Shown: positions 25,616 to 33,499, numbered from the stretch's first letter. The stretch: DNA of 38,278 bases from Natrinema soli (GCF_028618695.1 NZ_JAQIVI010000074.1:1-38278); one strand, 5' to 3'. The notes: generated by a model not told the origin, from the sequence alone. Numbers and translations: made by a program.

Positions 25616-26134
25616 ATGGCATTCGAAAGAACACGGAGGGACATACTCAAAACTGGAGCAACCCTCACTGGGATACAGTCGCCAATCGCCTGGTGTCAAG
25701 ATGGCGACGCATCCGCTGCAAGATTTCAGAGTGCCGCTCGGGATATGGCTGTTAAGAACCGAGACAAATATGCAAAAGCCAAGAAACAATTCTCACCGAA
25801 GTATTGGACGGAAATCACGCAAGAAGAAGCAACAGAGGCAATTAAGGTTTTCGTCCCTGACTATCAAGGCGCTACAATAGAAGTGCTGGATCTGGCTACG
25901 AAAACAAGTCCTGGTGCAACAGGAACTATTCTCTTGGATGAGATTGAGTCTTCAGCAAAACTTTTGGCCGCAAAAACGAGGATTTCGGGGGTCGTGTATA
26001 CGAGGATGCGAATCAGAACCGACGGCGACTACGCATACCGACGAGACGCGATCGAACGTGCAGCTGACTGCTACGACTGCAACAAGACGAAAGCAGTGGT
26101 GAGTGCCTCCGATGACGTTCCGAAGTTCATCTAG
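25616..26134 (+). CDS. Tat-signal hypothetical protein
   Basis: A 172-residue protein with a twin-arginine signal at the start (MAFERTRRDILKTGATLTGI). The signal's hydrophobic part is short. The mature protein has a helical RFQSAARDMAVKNRDKYAKA, then KVFVPDYQGATIEVLDLATK, and ends with several Cys residues (AADCYDCNKTK). I recognise no family. Length and the abrupt polar end suggest a shortened relative of a longer secreted protein. The GGAGGTG 11 bp upstream is unusual here, where most genes look leaderless. Confidence 0.6.
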   Translation: MAFERTRRDILKTGATLTGIQSPIAWCQDGDASAARFQSAARDMAVKNRDKYAKAKKQFSPKYWTEITQEEATEAIKVFVPDYQGATIEVLDLATKTSPGATGTILLDEIESSAKLLAAKTRISGVVYTRMRIRTDGDYAYRRDAIERAADCYDCNKTKAVVSASDDVPKFI

Positions 26135-26277
26135 GCCTCCCCGCCAAGTCCTCGAGCAGCGCTGAGAGATCGCCGAGACGCTTTCGACTCGAGCAGTGGC
26201 TTTCGAAGCCACTATTGAGACAGTCATTGAGACCGACTACTAAGAGATCGAATTTTAGCTCCGGGGCTCAGAGCGGG

Positions 26278-26544
26278 TCACACTGTGGTTTTCTCAGGCT
26301 CGAGGGCCGCGACACGATTCTCGAGATCCACGTCGCCTGTACTATCGACAGTCACCGTGTAGCCTTTGTAGACGAATTCGATTGTGGACGGATTCCTCTC
26401 GGAGTCGCGTGCGTCATAGAGTGAGTCAAGTGCGTCCGTGTTGATCGCGTTGTGGATCGGTGGGTTGAGCTCTTCGGGTTGGACTCCTTCACGTTCGGCG
26501 ACTTTGTCTACGATCTTCAGACTGAGTGATTGATTGGGTTGCAC
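26278..26544 (-). CDS. HalOD1 output-domain protein
   Basis: An 88-residue protein that is essentially one HalOD1 domain (PF18545), a haloarchaeal signal-output module of unknown biochemical role. Domain landmarks: SLSLKIVDKVAEREGVQPEE, then NPPIHNAINTDALDSLYDAR, then STIEFVYKGYTVTVDSTGDV. GTG 26544 is chosen because a TATA box (TTTTATG on the minus strand, near 26572) sits about 28 bp upstream, so an earlier ATG at 26571 would lie within the promoter. A second HalOD1 gene in this window, at 36504, is broken by a stop codon. Confidence 0.8.
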   Translation of the reverse strand: MQPNQSLSLKIVDKVAEREGVQPEELNPPIHNAINTDALDSLYDARDSERNPSTIEFVYKGYTVTVDSTGDVDLENRVAALEPEKTTV

Positions 26545-26571
26545 AACCTCCGATGTCAGGAACCAATACAT

Positions 26572-26790
26572 AAAACCAGACGTTCCTCTAATGACGTGCG
26601 TCAGACATCGGCCTCTGAACAGTTTTCATGACATATTCTGAGTAGGAGGGAAATGAGTGATTACGGTCGAAGAGAATCACTTATTCAGCAGATAGTGCCA
26701 ATCGAGATTTTCGCTTGCTCGGTTCCACGGTGATCACCGCGGGACCGAGCAGGCGAAGATCGTGATCGGCGATATTTTCTAAGGGTTCGC
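26572..26790. other. Intergenic region, no gene seen
   Basis: A short gap between two minus-strand genes. It contains a GC-rich inverted repeat near 26712-26755 (TGCTCGGT and its complement ACCGAGCA around a CACGGTGATCACCG core) that could form a hairpin. No coding frame is supported. Confidence 0.4.
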
Positions 26791-27153
26791 TCAAGCGATG
26801 ACGAGCGTTTCGACGACTGGCTCCCCGCTCATGAGGAGGACGATATTGTTAGTCGCACAGACGGCGTACACGAGAACAGCTCCGACAGCGAACAGTGCAT
26901 CATATGGTTTCGAGAGATAGTGCCCGATCATGACGACCACGGCGGCGTAGATACTTCCCGCAAGAACGACACCGGGCAATCCGATTAGCTCATAGAAATT
27001 GGTCGTGATCGGATTAAGTTCGGTGGCGTACGGAACGAGAAAGAGGAACACTGTAGCGACGAGATCAACCAGCCAGAACAACCCGAACGAGAGACGTATC
27101 GGCGGGTTTGCCGGACGGTTCAACGCTATCCCGCGGGTTACTGTTAGTTCCAT
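26791..27153 (-). CDS. Small membrane protein (DUF5658-like)
   Basis: A 120-residue protein with about three membrane helices: FGLFWLVDLVATVFLFLVPY near residue 25, GLPGVVLAGSIYAAVVVMIG near residue 58, and ALFAVGAVLVYAVCATNNIV near residue 86. The pattern of a first helix with Asp, a NPITTNFYEL loop and two further helices resembles DUF5658-type haloarchaeal membrane proteins. The function is unknown. A TATA-like CCTAAAAC on the minus strand about 30 bases before the start supports the chosen ATG. It stands alone. Confidence 0.7.
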   Translation of the reverse strand: MELTVTRGIALNRPANPPIRLSFGLFWLVDLVATVFLFLVPYATELNPITTNFYELIGLPGVVLAGSIYAAVVVMIGHYLSKPYDALFAVGAVLVYAVCATNNIVLLMSGEPVVETLVIA

Positions 27154-27557
27154 ACTTCAATTGGAATCATGTAGCTCGTGAGTTTTAGGTGTGCCGAAAC
27201 AGGGCGTATTAGGCACTATTATAGTCGAATTCTAAATATAATCAGTCAGAGTGACTGTTTCATTCGTGATTCGTTGGTACCTGCGGAGAATTCTGACGCG
27301 AGGTCACATCTCTTCCTTCGTCCTCACTGAGACAGAGCTCTCAAGGTCGAATAGCGCCGACTCGAGTACGTTCGATTACAGCCGATGTGCCGCCTTGAGA
27401 ACAGATTGATAGACGGGCCTATAGACCACGCGCGCAAAAAACACCACCTACTACCGAACCGTCCCCAGACTCCGCACTGCATCCGCCGAAACGACGATAT
27501 CCCGCTCGAAAGCCGAACTCCGCCGCCGGCTACGTCGTCGATTAACGCCGCCAGTCC
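27154..27557. other. Intergenic region with possible relics
   Basis: About 400 bp without an intact gene. Its last part also has an open minus-strand frame running into the Orc1-like relic (for example DADARAFLENWAIEHAGKAT). I judge this an antisense mirror of GC-rich coding sequence, but it could be an old fragment. Confidence 0.4.
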
Positions 27558-28120
27558 CTCGAGATAGTCACGATTTCGGTCCCCTCGAGGCGTGAGTGTC
27601 GCTTTCCCGGCGTGTTCGATCGCCCAATTCTCGAGAAACGCGCGAGCGTCGGCGTCGAACCCGGCGTGATCGGTGGCGGCGAGCTCGAGTACATCGCCCG
27701 GTGTTCGGATTCAGATGCTTGGGACGCGATCGCGTTGTTCTCTCACAGCGTTCGGAATACCGCAAACGGCTTGGCCAACCGAGTCACGTGGGCTGTGATC
27801 GACGACTCGAAACCCGACGCGGACCAGGCCGTGGTTCGCTCCCAACTCTCAGATCTATCTCGTGACCAGCGACTCGTACTCGAGGTCATGGCGGATTCCA
27901 TCCAGCGACAAGCGGTGGAGTGTATGAAGCGTATTGTGAGCGCGCGGACAACCCAGTACCACGATCGAACGCTGCGTGGATGGCTCCCGAAACTCAAGCG
28001 CTATGAGTTGATCGTGAAATCCGGGTCGGAGTACGAACCCGTCTACGAGGTTCGGGAGATCGCGTTGAAAGAACCGGAATTAGGGTATAGACGCGGGTTA
28101 GGAGCCGTCTGTTGGCCCAT
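27558..28120 (+). pseudogene. Orc1/Cdc6-like C-terminal relic
   Basis: A plus-strand frame without a start reads like the end of a haloarchaeal Orc1/Cdc6 replication initiator. EIVTIS resembles the sensor-1 strand, then RPILEKRASVGVEPGVIGGG with ELEYIARCSDSDAWDAIALF matches the AAA+ lid, and SDLSRDQRLVLEVMADSIQR with RTLRGWLPKLKRYELIVKSG matches the winged-helix domain. The Walker A and B region is missing, so it cannot be a working ATPase. The frame stays open beyond 28120 into the PadR gene on the other strand. Family assignment rests on pattern memory and is moderately sure. Confidence 0.5.
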
Positions 28121-28135
28121 TGTGTCGATCGTCTG

Positions 28136-28423
28136 CTACTCTGATAGGAGCTCGCCCCCGTACTGGTCTTCCCACTTGCGACGCGCCTTGATCTCGCGGC
28201 GGCCACGAGCCGTGAGCGTATAGACGTTTGTCCGTCGATCAGCTTCGCCTTTCTCGACGAGGCCCTTGTCGACGATCGTATCGAGATTTGGATAGAGCCG
28301 GCCGTGGTGGATCTCGCCTTCGTAGTACTGCTCGAGTTTCTCTTTGAGTGCGAGTCCGTGTGGGTTGTCCTGGCCGGCGATCGTGTACAGCAGGTCACGC
28401 TGGAATCCCGTCAAATCGTACAT
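28136..28423 (-). CDS. PadR-family transcriptional regulator
   Basis: A 95-residue single-domain PadR protein, paralogue of the one at 4107. Motifs: DLTGFQRDLLYTIAGQDNPH, then LKEKLEQYYEGEIHHGRLYP, then DRRTNVYTLTARGRREIKAR. It ends WEDQYGGELLSE. The first 20 residues and the HGRLYPNLDT recognition area are nearly the same in both copies, and the wing differs most. This suggests related DNA sites but different partners or ligands. A TATA-like GATAAAAC on the minus strand precedes the start. Confidence 0.9.
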   Translation of the reverse strand: MYDLTGFQRDLLYTIAGQDNPHGLALKEKLEQYYEGEIHHGRLYPNLDTIVDKGLVEKGEADRRTNVYTLTARGRREIKARRKWEDQYGGELLSE

Positions 28424-28511
28424 ATTTGTTCGGTGTTTTATCAGAATACAAGAGTGTCGAAAACAGCACGGGGAACGGCCATGGTAGGAGATTTAGACGA
28501 CTCCGGATTTG

Positions 28512-28709
28512 TCAGTCTGCATCGTCTGGATCGTCTTCTAGCTCACTCGCGTCGAGATCGTCCCACGCGCCCTCCTGTTCCCAGTCGACGATCGGCGTTG
28601 GTTCCCTCCCCGAGCGGTCGCGTATCTTGTCCATGTATTCGAATCGGTCTCGAGGATAACCAGTGAGATTTGCCAGGATCGACAGTGCGTCAGGCTTGTC
28701 ACTCGTCAT
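28512..28709 (-). CDS. Small acidic hypothetical protein
   Basis: A 65-residue protein beginning MTSDKPDALSILANLTGYPR and ending in an Asp/Glu-rich tail. The start at 28709 is preferred because GGATAAAACG on the minus strand (28734-28743) sits about 29 bp upstream, so the longer 97-residue frame would span its own promoter. The middle part (DRFEYMDKIRDRSGREPTPI) looks helical. No family is recognised. Confidence 0.55.
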   Translation of the reverse strand: MTSDKPDALSILANLTGYPRDRFEYMDKIRDRSGREPTPIVDWEQEGAWDDLDASELEDDPDDAD

Positions 28710-28768
28710 TAGTTCAGTGTAGGTGATGTCCCTCGTTTTATCCTCTATCCGCTTCCCACGACACTCCG

Positions 28769-28776
28769 TTATATAA
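28769..28776 (+). promoter_or_regulatory. TATA box before the DUF7344-like gene
   Basis: TTATATAA lies about 31 bp before the ATG at 28804, fitting a leaderless transcript starting there. That ATG, however, is one base out of frame with the DUF7344-like coding sequence that follows. Confidence 0.45.
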
Positions 28777-28883
28777 CCCGATAATATTATAATAGCCCCT
28801 ATCATGGCAACGCTTACACGCTTGATGATATTTCCCAGGCCGATGAAGATGATCAGTTAACCAATGATGTTCTATTTAATATC

Positions 28884-29141
28884 TTGTCGCATGAACGGCG
28901 GCGATTTGCCCTGTATTGCCTTGAGAGATATCACACTCCGATGGCACTCGCCGACTTAGCCGACGAAGTAGCACGGTTAGAATACGATGTTGATACGTTT
29001 CTTCAAGTTTCAGGAGAAGATGTGAAAGAGATCTATTTGGATCTCTATCATTCTCATATTCCTAAGATGGTGGAAGTGAATCTCCTTGAATATTCCCAAG
29101 AGAAGGACTCCGTGTATCTAAATCGTGAAAGTGTACATTAA
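28884..29141 (+). CDS. DUF7344-like winged-helix protein, start damaged
   Basis: An 85-residue reading frame from TTG 28884. The open frame extends upstream to 28785 with meaningful sequence (NAYTLDDISQADEDDQLTND, then VLFNILSHERRRFALYCLER), which is the usual N-terminus of DUF7344-type haloarchaeal winged-helix proteins, but it has no in-frame start. An ATG at 28804 lies where the start should be, just one base out of frame. Adding a single G after it gives MGNAYTLDD. So the gene either lost a base at its second codon or now starts at the weak TTG. The domain's later part (PMALADLADEVARLEYDV, then EIYLDLYHSHIPKMVEVNLL) is intact. Confidence 0.6.
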   Translation: MSHERRRFALYCLERYHTPMALADLADEVARLEYDVDTFLQVSGEDVKEIYLDLYHSHIPKMVEVNLLEYSQEKDSVYLNRESVH

Positions 29142-29144
29142 GAA

Positions 29145-29152
29145 CTTAATAG
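29145..29152 (+). promoter_or_regulatory. TATA box of the beta-propeller gene
   Basis: CTTAATAG about 25 bp before ATG 29174 predicts a leaderless transcript. It overlaps the 3' edge of the preceding winged-helix gene. Confidence 0.45.
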
Positions 29153-29173
29153 GTGGTCTGACTCGTAGGAAGT

Positions 29174-30769
29174 ATGTCTAATTGGCAGAGACGTTCTTTC
29201 ATTGCAAGTGGTGGGGCACTCGCAGCTGGTGGGGTATTTGCCTCTGTTGGGGCAGGGGATGAAACGGCCGATGAGAGTCCAACGCCAGTTGAGGAAACGC
29301 CAGGCTGGTCGTCCTATCGTGGAAACGCCGCCAACAGCGCATATAGTGCCACGGACAGCTTCCCTGAACCCGATACCGTCGCCTGGACACATGATGCGAC
29401 CGGCGATCTCGCAGTCTCGAACGGTCGCGTATTCTTGCGAACTTCGGACGATCTCCGCGTCCTTGACGCTGAAGACGGGACGCTTGAGTGGCAGCGGCGC
29501 CGCTTTCAGGAGAAAGACGAGGAGTTTAATCCGACTGGAACGCCCGCTGTCTCAGATGGGGTCGTCTATGTCGCCGGTGATCAGCTGACCGCGCTTAATG
29601 CCGACGACAATTCGCTTATCTGGGAGGCCGAGTTCGAGGCTGAACCGGAGATGACCAGCCCGGCGATTGCATACGGAACCGTCTACGTCATTGCTGACGG
29701 CGAGCTCTATGCATTCAATGCCGATACCGGCGATCTCGAGTGGAAGCAAGAGACTGTCGGAGTGGACGCACAAGACCCCGATCAGCCACCAGGAAATTAC
29801 GTCACAAGGGATTACGAGTTCCAACCGACGCCAGTGGCAATCGAAGATGATCGTATTTACACAACTCCCGAGGATGAGGAACACGAGGCCTTCGTCGTGC
29901 TCGACGCTCATTCCGGAGAAACTCATTGGGTCGTCCTGAAGACGGGAAGCAACTATGGGAGACTGATCGTTACCGACGATACCATCTACGCCCGCAGTAA
30001 TTATTCCCCCGACTTAACGTTTAATCCAGACGAGAGCCTCAGGACGTTCCGCGCGCTCAACGTAGGTCTCTCTCCTGCCAGTACGGGTGATGTCACGATT
30101 GGCGGCGGGCGATATAACATATCAGGCGACGGGTGGTCCCACCAGCCTGGTGGAATTGACCCGTACCACAACCTACAGATCGCCGGCGAAACTGCGATCG
30201 TCTACGCCAGACTTTACTATAACGAGAACTCGATCACCGGTTTCGATATTCACGATGGGGCAGAGAAATGGGCGGTCACTGATGACACCTTCGACGAGCT
30301 GAGCATTTCGGAGACGTTCACCGCTGGTGAAAACGGCCTCTACGTTCAGGGAGGTGAGCGTCTCGTCGCCGTTCGGTCCTCCCAGCAAGACGGTTCAGGC
30401 GACGATGACGGTGACGATCCTGGCGATAACTCCAGCGGTGATGATGACGATAGCGCCGGCGACGATGCCGATGGCAGTAACGGGAATTCGTCCGGCGAAA
30501 TGAGCGGTGACGAGTCTGGTAGCGATGGAGACTCCGATAGCGATGACAGTGGTAGTGGAGACCAGGACAATGGCTCCGACAATAGTACTGATCGCGACGA
30601 CTTCAACGGCGACGGTCAGGAACAGAATCAGAATAGCAGTCAAGACGACGAGGGAGATATCAATGCTGATAGTGTCCCTGGTTTCACTACTGGTGCGAGT
30701 GTACTCAGTGGCGCGCTCGGTCTCGAGTGGCTCCGCCGTCGGACTCCAACAACTGAGCCGGACGAGTAA
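29174..30769 (+). CDS. Tat-exported PQQ-type beta-propeller protein
   Basis: A 531-residue cell-surface protein. A twin-arginine signal (WQRRSFIASGGALAAGGVFA) is followed by a mature N-terminus with GWSSYRGNAANSAYSATDS, the usual entry to PQQ-like propellers. Four to five blades repeat a GxVYVxxxxxLxALNAxxGxLxWxxE pattern (GVVYVAGDQLTALNADDNSL, then GTVYVIADGELYAFNADTGD). Residues 405-490 are a low-complexity Asp/Ser/Gly linker. The C-terminus has VPGFTTGASVLSGALGLEWL then RRR, resembling a PGF-CTERM sorting tail (archaeosortase, lipid anchoring). Likely role: a surface protein binding or scaffolding. No enzyme residues identify a dehydrogenase. Confidence 0.88.
   Translation: MSNWQRRSFIASGGALAAGGVFASVGAGDETADESPTPVEETPGWSSYRGNAANSAYSATDSFPEPDTVAWTHDATGDLAVSNGRVFLRTSDDLRVLDAEDGTLEWQRRRFQEKDEEFNPTGTPAVSDGVVYVAGDQLTALNADDNSLIWEAEFEAEPEMTSPAIAYGTVYVIADGELYAFNADTGDLEWKQETVGVDAQDPDQPPGNYVTRDYEFQPTPVAIEDDRIYTTPEDEEHEAFVVLDAHSGETHWVVLKTGSNYGRLIVTDDTIYARSNYSPDLTFNPDESLRTFRALNVGLSPASTGDVTIGGGRYNISGDGWSHQPGGIDPYHNLQIAGETAIVYARLYYNENSITGFDIHDGAEKWAVTDDTFDELSISETFTAGENGLYVQGGERLVAVRSSQQDGSGDDDGDDPGDNSSGDDDDSAGDDADGSNGNSSGEMSGDESGSDGDSDSDDSGSGDQDNGSDNSTDRDDFNGDGQEQNQNSSQDDEGDINADSVPGFTTGASVLSGALGLEWLRRRTPTTEPDE
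30411..30650 (+). repeat. Low-complexity Asp/Ser/Gly-coding tract
   Basis: A simple-sequence stretch rich in GAT/GAC, AGC/TCC and GGC/GGT codons encodes the acidic spacer of the beta-propeller protein. It probably spans the S-layer. Its length could vary between strains by slippage, which is inference. Confidence 0.6.
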
Positions 30770-30939
30770 CAGCAACTGCTAGGGCTTAACCCTATTAACC
30801 CAACATGGCGACCCGTGAGATTGTCAGATTCGCCTAGCACCATGCTCCAGCGGTAATCCAGCTCGAGAACTTAACCAACTATCGCGAGACCGCTGCAGAG
30901 CCAATCCATGACTGGCACCAACGACGGGGAGCACTATCG

Positions 30940-31110
30940 GCTTCGCGTTCCTGAAGGGAAAGACAGACGATACTCGACGAAGCAGAGGATGCCGGCGGCC
31001 GTATTGTCAAACCAGCTTAGGAGGTCTTCTGGGGCGGATACTCCGGGTACTTTGCCGATCCCGACGATCATCTTTGGGAGGTACCGTATCCAGACCTCAC
31101 TGAGGAGTAG
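30940..31110 (+). pseudogene. Glyoxalase/VOC-family C-terminal relic
   Basis: The plus strand from about 30970 reads ILDEAEDAGGRIVKPA, a TAG stop (31018-31020), then EVFWGGYSGYFADPDDHLWE and VPYPDLTEE, ending at TAG 31108. This is the C-terminal half of a VOC (glyoxalase/bleomycin-resistance) protein. The DPDDHLWE with its metal-binding Glu is the family signature. The internal TAG replaces what is usually a Gln or Glu codon. The N-terminal half was not found, so the gene is dead. Confidence 0.7.
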
Positions 31111-31216
31111 GGTTCTCTCTTGGTCGCATGATGTAGAACCCGGAGCGTTCAATTCGCAGATACACTGAGCAGCTGATACGGTCTCTACTGCCTGAGAGTA
31201 ACACCATTGCGAAGAG

Positions 31217-31423
31217 TTGTATAACACCCTCGTTGAGTTCAAGACCAGAGACGATCCACTGTTCCAGAAACCTGATCACGATCCTCACGGTGAACTGCCG
31301 GCTCTTGCGGCCCGCTCTGGAACTAGGTGCGACAGCTGTGGGACAGATGGTCTGGTCACGACGGGGGCTTGCGACAAAGACACGATCCGAAACGTTGACC
31401 TCGTCTGTTCGGACTGTGGGTGA
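31217..31423 (+). CDS. Small zinc-ribbon protein (possibly truncated)
   Basis: A 68-residue frame with weak start TTG. The C-terminal part has CDSCGTDGLVTTGACDKDTI and VDLVCSDCG, giving two CxxC pairs about 28 residues apart plus an extra Cys. It is clearly related to the protein at 33547 (CDYCGKFGLVPTHNCETACN, then LICSDCES). Unlike that gene it lacks the repeated leader upstream, and the first 30 residues differ, so its 5' end may have been replaced. A partner nucleic acid or protein is likely for such ribbons, which is inference. Confidence 0.5.
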   Translation: MYNTLVEFKTRDDPLFQKPDHDPHGELPALAARSGTRCDSCGTDGLVTTGACDKDTIRNVDLVCSDCG

Positions 31424-31484
31424 GATCGGCAACACGGTTCATAGCTGGTCGTCGAGCAGGTGTGACACGACAACGCATCGGCCC

Positions 31485-31528
31485 GGTGGTGTTGTTCGCC
31501 CCTCTAAGAGGGATAGAGGGCTCAAGAG
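31485..31528 (+). promoter_or_regulatory. Repeated leader element, copy 3
   Basis: Reads GGTGGTGTTGTTCG, then CCCCTC, loop TAA, GAGGG, ATA, GAGGG, ending at ATG 31529. CCCTC pairs perfectly with either GAGGG, and the second lies at Shine-Dalgarno distance. It heads the single 152-residue gene. Confidence 0.75.
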
Positions 31529-31987
31529 ATGTCGATACACGAATCAGTCAGTCGACTGGCGACCGCACAGGCACTCGAGACGTCGGAGAGCATCGAGGAG
31601 CGATTCGCAGCGTGGGATTGTGAGCAGGGGAGCGTCCGCTCGTGGGCACTGGGACGGCGCCAGTGCATCCTCTCGTTGGTTCGGTTCATCGTCGACGAGG
31701 TGACGTTTTCGACACCGATGGAGGTAACGATCGCACCGACAGTGGTGTACCAGCCATCGTCGAGCTGGCACGACCGCTTCGGCGACACCTACCAGGTGGC
31801 CGTCTACCCGAATGTGAACCCGGACTGGGGCTCGATCGAAGCCCAAGTCCCAACGCTCAAGGACGCACTCGAGGTCGCAGAAACCGTCTGTAGAGATCTC
31901 GAGGAGCAATACGACCTGGTGACAGAAGACGAGCGAGAGAACGGCGAGATCTCTCTCTCGTCACGCGGACCAAAGCCGGTCGTGTGA
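31529..31987 (+). CDS. Hypothetical haloarchaeal plasmid protein
   Basis: A 152-residue protein directly behind leader copy 3. The N-terminal third is helical (SVSRLATAQALETSESIEER), a middle hydrophobic stretch reads GRRQCILSLVRFIVDEVTFS, and the later part has aromatic and Trp residues (VVYQPSSSWHDRFGDTYQVA, then PNVNPDWGSIEAQVPTLKDA). I recognise no family or active site. An IS6 element inserted right after its stop codon: the target duplication CGTGTGAC includes the TGA, so the protein is unchanged while its 3' end is now IS sequence. Confidence 0.6.
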   Translation: MSIHESVSRLATAQALETSESIEERFAAWDCEQGSVRSWALGRRQCILSLVRFIVDEVTFSTPMEVTIAPTVVYQPSSSWHDRFGDTYQVAVYPNVNPDWGSIEAQVPTLKDALEVAETVCRDLEEQYDLVTEDERENGEISLSSRGPKPVV

Positions 31988-31988
31988 C

Positions 31989-32683
31989 GGCGCTGTTCAG
32001 ATAAGGACTGAAAAGCGAGGCGGTCAGAATTCTAGGTGTCCATGCCCGAATTCAGCCGCCTCAACGGCTCTAGTAGCGGCATTCAATTAGATTTTGTGGA
32101 GCGAGAGGCGACACCGCGCGAGCTGATGCGATTAAGTATCCAGCTCCATTTATCGGAATTATCACTTTCGTATACTGTTTCTGTCTTAGAGAGATTCGGT
32201 GTCGAACGGGCGAGATCGACGATCCATAATTGGGTACAGAAAGCCAATCTACAGCCGACAACGGGAAGCCAGCCCGATCACGTTGCGCTCGACGAAACTG
32301 TGATCCAACTTGACGATCAGCGCTACTGGCTGTATGCTGCTGTCAATCCGAAACGAACGAATTTCTCCACGTCAAACTCTATCTAACGCGTACAACCGCA
32401 CTTACTGAGATGTTCTGAGTGAGGTGAGAGAGAAACACGATGTCCAAGACGCCGTGTTTCTCGTCGATTCAGCTCCGTGGCTTAAAGCTGCACTCCATCA
32501 CCTTGGGCTCCGATTTCGATACGAAAAACATGGAAATCGGAATGCCGTCGAACGTCTATTCAAAGAGATAAAACGACGTACTACTCAGTTCGGAAACTGC
32601 TTCAGAAATACCGATCCAGCATCCGCTGAAACATGGTTGCAGAGCTACGCATACTGCTGGAACCAGCTAATCTGAACAATGCC
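31989..32683 (+). mobile_element. IS6-family element with 8-bp duplication
   Basis: A 695-bp element with 14-bp ends GGCGCTGTTCAGAT (31989) and, inverted, GGCATTGTTCAGAT (32683). The flanking duplication CGTGTGAC is perfect (31981-31988 and 32684-32691). The transposase is broken. The preserved duplication shows the insertion was a single event, and decay of the transposase followed. Confidence 0.9.
32042..32675 (+). pseudogene. IS6-family transposase, two frameshifts
   Basis: A relative of the intact transposase at 22972. The frame opens MPEFSRLNGSSSGIQLDFVE and keeps the HTH and first Asp (VALDETVIQLDDQRYWLYAA). A shift near 32352 moves to EFLHVKLYLTRTTALTEMF, and a one-base loss near 32415 breaks it again. 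The last part from about 32424 has the second Asp (AVFLVDSAPWLKAALH) and Glu (GNRNAVERLFKEIKRRT) and ends at TGA 32673. The element's ends are complete, so it could be mobilised only in trans. Confidence 0.88.
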
Positions 32684-32733
32684 CGTGTGACCAGTCCGGA
32701 GACTTAAGCCGTTGTCTCTCGTACACTAGAACA

Positions 32734-33027
32734 ATGAAAGCAATCGTAAGGGATGAGGAGGTCCTCGGTGGTGATCCTCGGTTGGAAGGGACACGAATCG
32801 GTGTGATCCACGTCTATCGCCAGTACGAAGGTGGAGAGGCGCCCGAACAGATCGCGTCGAATTATGAGGGCGTGACTGTCGCTGATGTCCATACTGCATT
32901 AGCCTACGCGTTTGATAATCCAGAGGAACTCCGTGAGATCGAACGCACAGAGCAGGACACACTCCTGAAGATACGGGAACAGCGACCGAGAGATCCGGAC
33001 GCTGTTCAGGCAGGAAAAGAGGCATAA
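32734..33027 (+). CDS. DUF433 antitoxin
   Basis: A 97-residue DUF433 protein. The family core is visible: GGDPRLEGTRIGVIHVYRQY, then EAPEQIASNYEGVTVADVHT and ALAYAFDNPEELREIE, a compact helix-turn-helix-like domain. DUF433 genes commonly precede a PIN-like DUF5615 toxin, and the next gene, 5 bp downstream, is that. The likely role is neutralising the toxin and repressing the operon. A TATA-like ACTTAAG lies about 28 bp before the ATG, just outside the IS6 duplication. Confidence 0.85.
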   Translation: MKAIVRDEEVLGGDPRLEGTRIGVIHVYRQYEGGEAPEQIASNYEGVTVADVHTALAYAFDNPEELREIERTEQDTLLKIREQRPRDPDAVQAGKEA

Positions 33028-33032
33028 TCTTC

Positions 33033-33350
33033 ATGCGTCTGTTGGCCGATGAAAATGTCCGCCCAGCACATGTTCTAGCACTCAAATCCGCTGGTCACGA
33101 TATCGTTCAGGTTGAAGAGGTGCTTGAGAAAGGAGCACCAGATACTGCAGTCCTCGAAGCAGCCCAGGAGGCGGAGCGAAGTGTCCTCACGTACGATCGG
33201 AAAGATTTCTCAGCAATGAGCGATCATGCGGGGGTGTTTATCTGCGATGAACAAATGGCCCCGCGTGAGGTGAGGCGGACGGTCGAACAGGTGAACCAAG
33301 TGTATCCAACGCTGGATGACGTTGTCGAGTTCCTGAGTGACTGGGTCTAA
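33033..33350 (+). CDS. DUF5615 PIN-like toxin
   Basis: A 105-residue PIN-like protein of the DUF5615 group. N-terminal RLLADENVRPAHVLALKSAG has the first acidic pair (Asp-Glu), and SVLTYDRKDFSAMSDHAGVF has the later Asp residues of the nuclease centre. The C-terminus is helical. PIN-like toxins of this kind are presumed ribonucleases. Only 5 bp separate it from the antitoxin gene, so the pair is a bicistronic toxin-antitoxin operon. It looks complete. Confidence 0.85.
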   Translation: MRLLADENVRPAHVLALKSAGHDIVQVEEVLEKGAPDTAVLEAAQEAERSVLTYDRKDFSAMSDHAGVFICDEQMAPREVRRTVEQVNQVYPTLDDVVEFLSDWV

Positions 33351-33499
33351 CGAACCGGTTGTCCTCAAGGGCTGTGTGACGTTTCTTGTGCATGGTTTCC
33401 AACCTACTCCAACCCACTGCCTCCCATCTTCCTCCAGGGGCCGGGCTTTCCCTATTGCTTGACGCTCACTCTTCGGACGCCCGCTCTCTTTGAACAGCC

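Noticed and set aside
27480..27700. Minus-strand frame containing LENWAIEHAGKATLTPRGD
   Set aside because: It reads plausibly, but the plus strand has better family resemblance (Orc1/Cdc6 lid). It is kept only as an alternative note.
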